A stretch of DNA of 48,987 nucleotides from Planctomycetota bacterium (GTDB lineage: Bacteria > Planctomycetota > Planctomycetia > Gemmatales > Gemmataceae): NCBI GenBank assembly GCA_021413735.1, contig JAIOPV010000275.1, positions 1 through 48,987 of the forward strand, given 5' to 3'. Below are positions 16,811-27,400 of this stretch, one piece after another; the stretch's first letter is position 1; the number at the start of each line of letters is the position of its first letter. Position numbers and translations under genes: made by a program. The notes under the pieces are model-generated. The model was not told the origin of the DNA and did not search any database. It was given only the letters and a program-made list of their open reading frames with translations.

Positions 16811-16928
16811 TTCACCGCAGAGAATGCAGAGGACGCAGAGAGAAAGCAGAGCGGATTGAGAGCGGGTTGCTTTCAACTCTCGTGTCTTCTCTCTGCGTTC
16901 TCTGCGTTCTCTGCGGTGAACCCTTTTT
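16811..16928 (+). terminator. 34-bp GCAGAGA-repeat hairpin with T-run after the rbfA cluster
   Basis: The left arm 16811-16844 (TTCACCGCAGAGAATGCAGA...) pairs with 16887-16920 over 34 positions, only two of which are not Watson-Crick, and both are G-U. The right arm is followed at once by CCCTTTTTTC, so it fits an intrinsic terminator for the upstream genes. The arms are degenerate GCAGAGAA repeats. A further unpaired run of ATCTG(T/C)GTT words follows at 16931-16960. Confidence 0.75.
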
Positions 16929-16995
16929 TCTTATCTGTGTTTCATCTGCGTTCATCTGTGGCTACTCTTGTCTTCACACCACCGGAGTTCACATC

Positions 16996-19173
16996 ATGCT
17001 CACCCGCCGTGAAATGCTCGCGTTGTCGGCCGCTGCTGCCGCGCCTCCAAGTCTGCATCCATCAATCGCGTGGGCGCTCGCCGACGACAAAGAAGACCCC
17101 ACTCGCGTCTTCACAGGCGACAAGAAGCCAATCGACGCCCGCCTCGGCGCACCGCGAACGCTCAACGACTACATCCCCTTCTCGCCACCGAAGACGAAAG
17201 AAGCCTGGGAAGCACGGCGAACGCAACTTCGCGAACAACTGCTCGTGGCAACTGGTCTGTGGCCGATGCCCGAGAAGACGCCGTTGAACGCGGTGGTTCA
17301 CGGCAAGATCGCACGAGACGGCTACACCATCGAGAAGGTGTTCTTCGCGAGCATGCCTGGCCACTACGTCACCGGGAACCTGTATCGGCCGACGCATCCG
17401 GCTCCCGACCCTGGGATGAAGGTAACTTACCCCGGCGTGCTGTTCGCGCACGGTCACTGGGCGAACGGTCGCTTCCACGATGCCGGCGAGAAGGCCGCCA
17501 AGGCGAGCGTCGATGCGAAGGGCGAGCCGGACATGGATCGCGGTCACTTCTTCATGCAGGCGTTGCCCGCGACTCTCGCGAAACTCGGCTTCGTCGTCTT
17601 CCAGTACGACATGGTTGGCTACGCCGACAGCGCCGCGATCAAGCATCGCGAAGGCTTCACGGACATCACGGCCGAACTGCGATTGCAGAGCCAGATGGGC
17701 CTGCAAACGTTGAACAGCGTTCGCGCTCTGGACTTCCTCACGTCGCTGCCGGATGTGGATGCGAAGCGCATCGGCATGACGGGGGCCAGCGGCGGCGGCA
17801 CGCAAACCTTTATCCTCGCGGCGATCGACGATCGCATCGCGAGTGCGTTCCCGGCGGTCATGGTGAGCACCGGTATGCAGGGGGGGTGCGTGTGCGAGAA
17901 TTGTTCGCTGTTGCGGGTTGGCACGGGGAACGTCGAGATTGCAGCGTTGTTCGCGCCGAAGCCGCAGGCCATGAGCGCCGCGAACGACTGGACGAAGGAG
18001 ATGATGACGAAGGGCTACCCGGAACTGCAACAGCTTTACGACCTGTACGGCGCGAAGGACAAGGTCGCGGTGCGTGCCTGGCTCGAATACGGGCACCAGT
18101 ACAACGTTCACGCTCGCGAAATGATGTACGGCTGGTTCCTGAAGCACCTCCAGGGCAAGGACGAGGTGGTGAAGGAGCCCGCGTTCAAGCCGACGCCGGT
18201 GGCAGAACTGTCGGTGTTCGACGCCGAGCACCCGCGGCCCAAAGACGAACTCGACGCTGCAAAGCTCCGCGAAGAGATGACGAAGGCCAGCGATTCGCAG
18301 ATGGCGAAGTTGACGCCGAAGGACGGGGCGGGCCTCAAGGAGTTCAAGCGAGTCGTGGGCACGGCCCTGCGGGTGATGGTGAACAGCGAGTTGCCGAAAG
18401 AAATGACAGAGATCGTCGAGCGGCCTGAGAGACAGGCTTTGAAGTTGAAAGATGACGCTCCGAGGGTCGATGGGCGGAAACTGGTCCTGAGGGCCTACGG
18501 ACGTCGAAACGAGAAAGACTCGGTCCCCACCGTCATTCTGGGCGCAAAAGGTGGGCCGACTGAGTTCGTCATCTGGCTGCATCCCAAGGGCAAAGCAAGT
18601 CTCGTTGAGAACGGCAAGCACCATCCCTCTGCGAAATCGCTCACGGATGCGGGGTGCTTAATCATCGCACCCGATCTGCTAGGAACGGGGGAGAATATCT
18701 CTGCGAAACCATTCGCGGTGGACAAGAACTACGCAGGCTTCACATTCGGTTACAATCGCACGTTGCTGGCAAACCGCGTTCACGACGTGCTGACGATCCT
18801 CGCTACTTTCGGTGCCCTCCGAGAGCACGTTCGTCTTGTTGGTTGGGGTGAGATGGGTCCGGTCGCGATTCTGGCGAAGGCTCTGGCCGGTGATGCTGTG
18901 AAGAAAACCGCAGCCGATCTCGACGGCTTCAGCTTCGAGAAGATCCACGACACGAACGACCCGATGACGCTGCCAGGCGCATTGAAGTACGGCGGCATGG
19001 GTGCGTTCCTGGGGTTGTGCGCTCCGGGGGAAGTGTTGGTGCACAACCAGAAGGGCAGCGGAACCGGAAACCTGTCGCGTGCGGCCTACGATGCAGCGGG
19101 TGCCGCCGATAAACTGACACGCAACGCCGAGAAGCTCGACGACGCGAAGGTCATTGAGTGGCTGCTGAAATGA
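16996..19173 (+). CDS. Tat-exported alpha/beta-hydrolase (acetyl xylan esterase-like)
   Basis: A 725-residue protein. The open frame runs much further up, but the ATG at 16996 gives a twin-arginine type leader, MLTRREMLALSAAAAAPP, so this start is chosen. The first catalytic module reads YPGVLFAHGHW, VVFQYDMVGYADS and MTGASGGGTQTF with the nucleophile S265 in G-x-S-x-G. Its His is probably in WLEYGHQYN. A second, weaker alpha/beta-hydrolase-like half follows from about 470 (FVIWLHPKGKAS, LIIAPDLLGTGE, LVGWGEMGPVAI) in which the serine is replaced, so it is probably non-catalytic. Planctomycetes encode many such secreted esterases. The stop overlaps the start of the hflC-like gene. Confidence 0.7.
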   Translation: MLTRREMLALSAAAAAPPSLHPSIAWALADDKEDPTRVFTGDKKPIDARLGAPRTLNDYIPFSPPKTKEAWEARRTQLREQLLVATGLWPMPEKTPLNAVVHGKIARDGYTIEKVFFASMPGHYVTGNLYRPTHPAPDPGMKVTYPGVLFAHGHWANGRFHDAGEKAAKASVDAKGEPDMDRGHFFMQALPATLAKLGFVVFQYDMVGYADSAAIKHREGFTDITAELRLQSQMGLQTLNSVRALDFLTSLPDVDAKRIGMTGASGGGTQTFILAAIDDRIASAFPAVMVSTGMQGGCVCENCSLLRVGTGNVEIAALFAPKPQAMSAANDWTKEMMTKGYPELQQLYDLYGAKDKVAVRAWLEYGHQYNVHAREMMYGWFLKHLQGKDEVVKEPAFKPTPVAELSVFDAEHPRPKDELDAAKLREEMTKASDSQMAKLTPKDGAGLKEFKRVVGTALRVMVNSELPKEMTEIVERPERQALKLKDDAPRVDGRKLVLRAYGRRNEKDSVPTVILGAKGGPTEFVIWLHPKGKASLVENGKHHPSAKSLTDAGCLIIAPDLLGTGENISAKPFAVDKNYAGFTFGYNRTLLANRVHDVLTILATFGALREHVRLVGWGEMGPVAILAKALAGDAVKKTAADLDGFSFEKIHDTNDPMTLPGALKYGGMGAFLGLCAPGEVLVHNQKGSGTGNLSRAAYDAAGAADKLTRNAEKLDDAKVIEWLLK

Positions 19174-20240
19174 TGACACGATACGCTCTCATTCCGCTGT
19201 TGCTGCTCCTCGCGCTCTGGGGACGAACTTCGTTCTACTCGGTCGATCAGGCCGAGTTCGTGTACGTCACACGTTTCGGCGATCCAATCGCGATCCACGA
19301 CGGCAGCACCGACTCCGGACTGCACACGAAGCTGCCCTGGCCCGTCGATTCCGTGCAGCGCCTCGACCGTCGCATTCAGTCCATCGACCTGCCAGCCGTC
19401 GAAGTGCTGACTCGCGATCGTGCCCGCGATGTCGTTCAGCAAACGGTCGGTTCCACGCTCACCGTCGATGCCACCATCATCTGGAAGATTCCGGACGCGA
19501 AGGCTGCCGATCAGTTCTTCCGTGCGGTTCGCACACCCGAACAGGCCAAGAAGATCCTCGGGCCGCTGATTAACGGTCGGCTCTCCGCGATCATCAGCAC
19601 CGTGCCCGTCGAATACCTCATCGACGTGGTGGACGTGCAAACCGCCGCTGCGGGCATGATCGGGGTCGCGGCTGCGTTGCCTGCCGACGGCGTATTTCGT
19701 GCTGCCGACGCCCGTGTGATCGACGAACGGGTTGAGCGCGTTCGTCAGCGTTTGCTCGGCGAGGAAGGCTTGACCGGCGGCGCTTCGACTGCGAGTGAGA
19801 ACTTGCGGGCACGCGCTCTGAGCGAGTACGGCATCGAGATCGTGGACGTGCGAATCCGCCGCTTTAGCTACCCCGAAGCAGTGCGTGCGAAGATCGCGGA
19901 ACGCATCCGAAGTGAGCGTGACAAGAAGGCCGCCGACTACGAGAGCGAAGGTCGCAAACGCGCCGCAGACATCACCACCGACGCCGACCGTGCCGCCCGC
20001 ACAAGCGAAGCCGATGCGCGTGCGAAGAAAACCGTGATCGAAGGCCAAGCGAATGCTGAGGCGAAACGCATTCTCGCGACGGCGTGGGCACAGGATCGCG
20101 AGTTCTACCTGTTCTTGCAAAACTTGCGAGCGTTCCAGCGCATGATGGAGAACACCCGCGACGTCTGGCTGCTGAGTACGAAGAACCCGCTGCTGAAGCC
20201 GTTGACCGGACCGCCCATGCCCCCTGCGGCGAAGCCATGA
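19170..20240 (+). CDS. hflC: SPFH/Band-7 membrane protein, HflC-like
   Basis: A 356-residue protein with an N-terminal membrane anchor (YALIPLLLLLALW). The SPFH domain begins YSVDQAEFVYVTRFGDPIAI and GLHTKLPWPVDSVQRLDRRIQSIDLPAVEVLTRD, the HflC order. A long Arg/Glu/Ala helix (KIAERIRSERDKKAADYESE) and a QANAEAKRI segment follow, as in the coiled-coil part of HflC. In other bacteria HflK and HflC assemble into a cage around the FtsH protease. The ATGATG start overlaps the stop of the esterase gene. The partner follows with an ATGA overlap, in the opposite order to E. coli hflK-hflC. Confidence 0.75.
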   Translation: MMTRYALIPLLLLLALWGRTSFYSVDQAEFVYVTRFGDPIAIHDGSTDSGLHTKLPWPVDSVQRLDRRIQSIDLPAVEVLTRDRARDVVQQTVGSTLTVDATIIWKIPDAKAADQFFRAVRTPEQAKKILGPLINGRLSAIISTVPVEYLIDVVDVQTAAAGMIGVAAALPADGVFRAADARVIDERVERVRQRLLGEEGLTGGASTASENLRARALSEYGIEIVDVRIRRFSYPEAVRAKIAERIRSERDKKAADYESEGRKRAADITTDADRAARTSEADARAKKTVIEGQANAEAKRILATAWAQDREFYLFLQNLRAFQRMMENTRDVWLLSTKNPLLKPLTGPPMPPAAKP

Positions 20241-21178
20241 TTCGACTTCGCTATCTCCTGTTGATTGCACTCGTGGCGTATCTGCTCACCGGCATCGCTC
20301 AGGTGTCGCCGGAAGAGCGAGTCATCGTGCGACGTTTCGGGCAGGTCGTCGCACGACCGGGGCCGGGGCTGTGGATCGGCTTACCGTGGGGCATCGACCG
20401 CATCGACCGCGTGCCAGTTCGCACGGCGTTGCAACTCACGGTCGGTTACGATCCGCAAACCGCGTCCGATGCTCCAGGCACGCCAGCCGGTCAGTTCCTC
20501 ACTGGCGATCAGAATCTCGTCAACGTGCAGCTCGTGCTCGACTACGCCATCGGCGAAACCGACGCTGATCTCGACGACTTCGTGAACCATCGTGATCGCA
20601 TCGACAGCACCCTTGCGCGAATCACCGAGGCGGCCGTTGCCGAGTGGATCGCGGGGCGTGGGGTTGATCGCGTCCTGATCACCGGGAATGCGGCGTTGCC
20701 CGCGTGGGTGATGCTGCGAGTCAGCGAACGGCTCCCGGCCTATCGGCTTGGGGTGCGATTGCAGCGAGTGAGCGTGGGGTATCTGGCTCCCCCCGAAGAA
20801 GTGCGAGCCGCGTTCGAGGCAGTCACGCAGGCCCAAACCGGCATCCGCACCCGCGAGTTTCAGGCACTTCAAGAGAAGGAACAGCGTGAACGCCAATCGG
20901 ATGCACTGCGATACAAATTAAGCCAGGAAGCGGAAGAGTTTCGCGACTCGCAGTTGCGGCAAGCACAGGCCGAGGCCAGCGCCTTCCGCGATGAACTCGC
21001 TGCGTATCGTGAAGTGTCGAAGACCAATCCGGATTCGCTGGCGTTCGTGTGGTGGGCAGAGATGAGCAAGGCGATGGAATCGCTCGAAGCACGCGGCGGC
21101 AAAGTGCGGCCGCTCGATCAGCACCTGCAAAACGGCGAACTAAACCTGACTGAGTTCGTGCCGATTCCGAAGCGGTGA
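20237..21178 (+). CDS. hflK: SPFH/Band-7 membrane protein, HflK-like
   Basis: A 313-residue protein whose ATG overlaps the previous stop (ATGA). The N-terminal anchor YLLLIALVAYLLTGIAQV is followed by SPEERVIVRRFGQVVARPGPGLWIGLPWGIDRIDRV, then FLTGDQNLVNVQLVLDYAI, which is the HflK-type 'T.D.N.V.V...V.Y.I' strand. A long Gln/Glu/Arg coiled coil (QALQEKEQRERQSDALRYKL) ends the domain. The tight coupling supports an HflKC-type complex, probably controlling membrane proteolysis. It is shorter than E. coli HflK (419), lacking the long Gly-rich N-terminus. Confidence 0.75.
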   Translation: MIRLRYLLLIALVAYLLTGIAQVSPEERVIVRRFGQVVARPGPGLWIGLPWGIDRIDRVPVRTALQLTVGYDPQTASDAPGTPAGQFLTGDQNLVNVQLVLDYAIGETDADLDDFVNHRDRIDSTLARITEAAVAEWIAGRGVDRVLITGNAALPAWVMLRVSERLPAYRLGVRLQRVSVGYLAPPEEVRAAFEAVTQAQTGIRTREFQALQEKEQRERQSDALRYKLSQEAEEFRDSQLRQAQAEASAFRDELAAYREVSKTNPDSLAFVWWAEMSKAMESLEARGGKVRPLDQHLQNGELNLTEFVPIPKR

Positions 21179-21238
21179 CAACGAATGTGTTGGCGAGCCG
21201 GGAGCGTTTTTCTGCTTCACGACCGGAGCAGAGAAAGC

Positions 21239-21373
21239 GAAGCAATGGCACACGGATGACACGGATGAAAGACAGGATTCAAGACGATCAGACAAAAGCA
21301 GGATTTTGAAATGCAGTTTGTTTGATCCTCTTCATCCGTGGTTTGATCCTCTTCATCCGTGTACCATTGCTTC
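21239..21373. repeat. Inverted repeat upstream of the cyclic glucan synthase gene
   Basis: GAAGCAATGG-C-ACACGGATGA (21239-21259) pairs with 21353-21373 at 20 of 21 positions. Inside the right side, a 21-base unit GTTTGATCCTCTTCATCCGTG is present twice in perfect tandem (21320-21340 and 21341-21361). The left side has shorter ACACGGATG repeats. It is the same design as the other hairpins, with a different word. Confidence 0.7.
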
Positions 21374-21442
21374 TCGTCGATATTCCTCGGCACTCCGTTT
21401 GCAGATGATAGCGCATCTGACACCGCGGAGTCGCTCGCCAGA

Positions 21443-24400
21443 ATGGAACTGACACTCGACAAAAACGCTCAACCATTTCCGCTCCAAAACCTTTCCACCG
21501 ATCCACTTCGCGCGGAGCTTTTTGGTCCCGATCACCTCGCAGACTTCGCGCATTTGCTCGCGGGGTCGGTCAAGGTAGTCGTGAAACCGCGTTCCCATCT
21601 TCTGCTGAAACGACTTCACGAAAACGCCGCCATTCTGCGGAAAGCACGCGATGCCGCTGCGATCATGGCTCGCAGCGAACCGCTGATGCCCGACGCGGAG
21701 TGGTTGCTCGACAACTTCTTTGTGATCGAAGACGTTCTTCGCGAAGTTCGGACTGACCTGCCTCGCAGTTACGCTCACGAATTGCCGCTCGTCGCAGCTG
21801 GACCGTGGGCGGGCCTCCCTCGCGTTTATGTCATCGCGGTCGCACTCATCTCGCACACCGACAGTCACCTCGACGACGCCCAGATCCTTCGTTTCGTCCA
21901 GAGTTACCAGGAGGTCGCACCGCTTACAACGGGCGAGTTGTGGGCCGTTCCGACCATGCTCCGGCTCGCGTTGCTGGAGAACCTGCGACGACTCTCAACG
22001 CAGATGCTCGGCACCCAAGCTGAACGCGAAAAGGCCGTGCTTTGGGTTCACAAGGCCGCGAGTTCCAGCGTTCCGCCGTTACCGAATGAACCGTCTGATG
22101 CGTTTCTCGTGGGCTGGCATCAGGCGGTTCGCGATCTTGGTGAAACGCCGCCGATCATCTGGGATGTGGCGGGCGACCTCACGGAAGTCCTTCGCCGCGA
22201 GCATCGCCGACAGGCCGCGAATCAGGTTTCGGTCGGAAACTGCGTCACGAGTTTGCGGTTGCTCAATGCGATCGACTGGCACAGTTACTTCGAGCAAGCG
22301 AGCCTGGTCGAAGCGATTCTGCGAACTGAACCGACTGGCGTTTACGTTCGTCAGGAACTATCGACTCGCGACCGCTATCGGCGTGCCGTGGAGCAACTGG
22401 CGAAGGCCGCGAAACAATGCGAAGTCGAGGTCGCCCGACTTGTTCTCACGCGAGCGGGATGCGGAACAACGCCGCGCGAGCAACACATCGGGTATCACCT
22501 CATCGCCGAAGGCCGTAAGTCGTTCGCGAAGGAGTTGGGCTGCCGCTTCCCGTTCCGGGACCGCTGGCGAACCTTCCTCACGGATCACCCGCACAATGTC
22601 TACTTCGGCGGGCTCGCACTGGTAACCGGTCTGCTTGTCGGGCTCGCGGTGCTGCTGGCGGCGACTGCGGGCGCTCAGTGGTGGCTGCTCGTCCTGATCG
22701 GGTTACTCGCGTTGTTGCCTGCCAGCGATGTTGCTGTCGCCGTGGTCAACGTACTCGTTTGCCGAGTGTTGCCGCCGCGAGTGCTGCCAAAACTCGACTT
22801 CGCATCAGGCATTCCCAGCGAACATCTCACGATGGTGGTTATTCCGGGGATGCTGCTGAAGCCCGAGAGTGCGGCAGCATTGTGCGAACGGCTGGAATTG
22901 CACTACCTCGCGAACCCCGATCCGCGACTGCGTTTCGCGCTGCTCACTGATTGGTCCGACGCGCCGAACGAAACCGCGCCAGAAGACGACTCGCTCGTGA
23001 AGGCCGCGATCGCTGGCATTCATTGCCTGAACGAGCGACACGCTGTGGACGGGCAGGGTTTGTTCTTCTTGTTCCACCGCAAGCGGCTGTTCAACCCGTC
23101 CGAAGGCGTCTGGATGGGATGGGAGCGAAAGCGCGGAAAGCTCGACGAGTTCAACCGCTTGCTGCGAGGGGCGACCGACACCAGTTACATCGTGCAAACC
23201 GGCGATGCGGCAAAGCTCGACGTGCGATTCGTGCTGACGCTGGATGCCGACACCGTGCTGCCCCGCGATGCCGCACGTCGGTTGGTGGCGACACTTGCTC
23301 ACCCTCTCAATCGGCCCGTGTTGTCTGCCGACGGTCGGCGAGTGATCGCGGGCTATGGAGTACTTCAACCTCGTGTCAGCTTCTTGTACAAGACCGGCCT
23401 GCGTTCGCGCTTCGCTCGGATCTTCGCGGGATCAGCGGGAATCGACCCTTATTCCAGCGCCTCGTCGGACGTGTATCAAGACCTGTTCGGCTGGGGCACG
23501 TTTACCGGCAAGGGGTTGTACGATGTGGACGCATTCCACGCGACCGCCGGCCGTGCCTTCCCCGAGAACAGCATTCTCAGTCACGACCTGATCGAATCGA
23601 ACTTCGCCCGTTGCGGATTGGTCACGGACGTCGAGGTATTCGACGACTTCCCCGCGAAGTACCACGCCTACGCGAAACGCGAGCACCGCTGGGTTCGCGG
23701 CGACTGGCAACTCCTCCCCTGGCTGCGTCGCACTGTGCCGACAGCCACGGGGCGAATGCCGAACGTGCTGACATCGCTCGGCTACTGGAAGATCATCGAC
23801 AACCTTCGCCGCAGCCTTGTACCCATTGCGCTAGTTGTGTTGCTCGCCCTCGGCTGGACTGTTCTCCCTGGCCCGGCGTGGGCTTGGTCGCTCACGGCGT
23901 TCGCGGTGCTGGCTATCCCGCTTGTGTTGCAGTTCCTCGGCATTCTGAGCGCTCTCGTGTGGAGCGGTCGGCCGCGTGCGGTTCTTCGTGGTGCGCGACA
24001 GAGTCTCGGTTCCACATTCGGGCAACTCGGCCTTGTCGCAGCATTCCTGCCGAATCAGGCGTTGCTCGTTCTTGATGCGATCACTCGCACGCTGTATCGG
24101 TTGGCCATCTCGAAACGCCCGCTGCTCGAATGGGAGACGGCTGCGGCTGCTGAGTCCCGCCTTGGAACGGGATTGCTTCAGTTCCTCGGAACGATGTGGC
24201 AAGCGGTTTCTCTCGCGGTCGGGCTTGGGGTCTTGCTCGCGCTTGTGAACCCCGACTCACTGGGTGCCGCAGCGCCATGGCTTCTGGTGTGGGTAAGCTC
24301 GCCGGTGATCGCGTGGTTCGTGAGCCGACCGCTCAAGGAGACCCTGCAATCGCTGACTGCGACGCAGCAACACGAACTCCGCCGAATGGCCCGCAAGACC

Positions 24401-27400
24401 TGGCGATTCTTCGAGACGTTCGTGACCGCCGAGGACAACTGGCTACCGCCCGACAACTATCAGGAAAACCCAAAGGGCGTCGTCGCGCATCGAACCTCGC
24501 CGACGAACAAGGGATTGCTCCTGCTCTCGACGCTTTCCGCTCACGATCTGGGTTACATCGGCTTACCCGATCTCGTGACGCGGATCGGCCGCACGTTCGA
24601 CACGCTCGACCGAATGCATCGGTTTCGTGGTCACTTCCTGAACTGGTACGAAACAACCACGCTGCGACCGTTGCCGCCAGACTACGTTTCGACAGTGGAC
24701 AGCGGGAACTTGCTTGGCTGTCTACTCGCGACGAAGAACGGACTGCTCGAAAAGGCCGACGAGCCAATCCCATCGCGGGCCGCCGTGAATGGTCTGCTCG
24801 ACACGCTCGACCTTGCCTCTGAATCGATGCCTGCCGGAACCGTAGACGCTCTGCGCAAGCATCTCGCAGCGGCTCCAGGCGACCTGATCGGCTGGGCCGA
24901 CTTCTTGGAAGTCGCCGAGAAGTTCGCGAATCAGTTGCCCGTTCCGACGGGCGACCTCGGCTTCTGGCTGCGGGCCTTGAACGACCAAATATGCGGCTTG
25001 CGTGGTGAATTGACGGCTGTGTGTCCGTGGGTCGCGGAGTTGCGTGCTACCCCGGTGAACGAACGACAGGTGAGTCCATTCGCGGAACTCAACACCCCTG
25101 CGGGAACGCGACAGTGGGCGGATCGGTTGCCGTTGCTGCGGGCTGATCTGGCCAAGCACAACGGCACGGACGCTCTCGCGGCGGCGTTGGATCACTCGCA
25201 GGCCAACACGATCGTGACCCAACTCAACGATCTCGCATCGCGGGCGGAAGGGTTCGCGAATGCGATGGACTTCCGGTTCCTCTACAACGAAGCGCGGCAC
25301 CTGTTCAGCATCGGGTACAACGTGCCGCTCGAACGCCTCGATTCGGCCCATTACGATTTGCTCGCATCGGAAGCCGCCCTCACGAGCTTCCTGGCAGTGG
25401 CACGCGGTGTCGTTCCACGCAAGCACTGGTTCCAGCTTGGTCGGCTCGTGACCCCCGCCGCCGGACTGCCGGGCCTGCTGTCGTGGGGCGGCACGATGTT
25501 CGAGTACCTGATGCCGCGGCTCGTGTTGGCTCCGGCACCCGGTACGATGCTCGATGTCGCTTATCAGGCAACAGTCGCGCGGCAGATCGAGTACGGCGGG
25601 CAAACTCACACGCCGTGGGGCATCTCGGAATCGGGCTTCGCCGTGCTGAGTCCGGAAGGCGACTACCAGTATCAGTCGTTCGGCGTCCCCGGCCTCGGGC
25701 TGAAACGCGGTCTGAGCAAAGACCTTGTCGTCGCTCCTTACGCCACGATGCTCGCCACGATGATGGACGCTCCAGGTGCGGTTGCGAACTTCTCGGCCCT
25801 CCGTGCCCTTGGTGGCGAAGGACCGTTCGGTTTCTACGAAGCCATCGACTTCACGCCCGACCGACTCAACCGCGATGAGCGTTGCCGCGTGGTGCAGTCG
25901 TACATGGCACACCATCAGGGCATGGGCCTCTGTGCCATCACGAATCGCCTGCTGCGAGATGTCCATTGCCGTCGGCTCTCAGCCGAAGCAACTGTGCGTG
26001 CGGTTGACTTGCTGCTTCAGGAACGGGTGCCGCTGGACGCCCCTGAAGTCCGGCCACCGGAGGTCGAAGGCGAGGTCGCGACGCCAACCAGCCCAACATC
26101 CGAAGTGAGTCGCAGGCTCACAACCGCCGACACGCCAGCACCCCGAAGTCACTTGCTTTCCAACGGCAACTACACGGTGATGCTGACGAACTCGGGCGGC
26201 GGGTATAGCACTTGTCGCGGGTTGGCCGTCACTCGTTGGCGAACCGATCCGACCCGCGATTCCTCGGGCACCTTCGTGTACATCCGTGACACTGAGACCA
26301 GCAAGCAATGGTCGGTCGGCCACCAACCGCTCGGCGTGATGGCCGAGGATTACGAGGTCATTTTCTCCGCGGACAAGGCCGAGTTCCGCAGACGCGACGG
26401 CATGATCGAAACGAAGATGGAACTGGTGGTTGCACCGGATCAGGACGCGGAGGTTCGCCGGATCACGTTGGTCAATCACGACAGCCGACCGCACAGCGTC
26501 GAGGTCACGAGCTACGCGGAAATCGTGCTGAACGATCAGCGAGCCGATCTCGCGCACCCTGCGTTCGGCAAGCTGTTCCTCGAAACGGAATGGTTGTCGC
26601 AGTATGACGCCTTGTTGTGTCGTCGCCGACCGCGTGCTGCTGACCAACAGCCGATGTTCGCGGTCCATCTCGTGTCCGCCGACGCCAACGCGAACCGATC
26701 CACCGAGCACGAGACGGATCGGTCGAAGTTCCTTGGTCGTCGCCGTTCAGCCGCGAACCCCGAGAGTCTCTCTCACCGTCTTTCCAGCACCGTTGGACCT
26801 GTTCTCGATCCCGTGTTTTCGCTGCGAAAGACTGTTCGCCTTGCACCCGGTGACAGTGCGACGCTGGCGTTCATCACGGCGGTTTCTTCCAGTCGCGAAG
26901 CGGCGCTTTCTCTCGCGGATCACTACCACGCGCCGGCGGCGTCGGATCGAGCATTCGATCTGGCCTGGGCTCACAGCCGCGTGGAGTTGCGGCACCTGGG
27001 AGTGTCCGCCGCGGAGTCGCACATCTACCAGCGGCTCGCGGGACATGTCCTGTTCCCACCGCTGGCGTTGCGGGCTCTCGTGGCTCTTCGCGAGAATCGA
27101 CAGGGGCAGCCTGCACTGTGGCGATATGGCATCTCGGGCGACCTACCGATTGTCGTGGTGTGTGTCTCCGATGGGGATGGCATGCCCCTCGCGCGACAGG
27201 CGTTGAAGGCTCACGCATTCTGGCGAGGTCGCGGCTTCCCGGTTGATCTCGTGCTGCTCGCCGACCGCCCCGCGAGCTACCGCGAAGAACTCTATCAGGA
27301 TCTCTCCACCCTGGCGCGATCGAGTGACAGCCGCGACGTGATCGACAAGCCCGGCGGCGTGTTCGTTCGCAAGGTGCAGCCCGGCAGCGAGGACCGCACG

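Noticed and set aside
16738-16995. N-terminal extension of the esterase frame
   Set aside because: It runs through the GCAGAGAA hairpin and terminator; the leader MLTRREMLAL begins at 16996.
17062-18624. 520-codon minus-strand frame and 452-codon plus-strand frame at 17070-18428
   Set aside because: Both are shadows of the esterase gene, which has the Tat leader and catalytic motifs.
21359-21442. N-terminal extension of the glucan synthase frame
   Set aside because: It overlaps the inverted repeat and has no family sequence; the ATG at 21443 is more likely.
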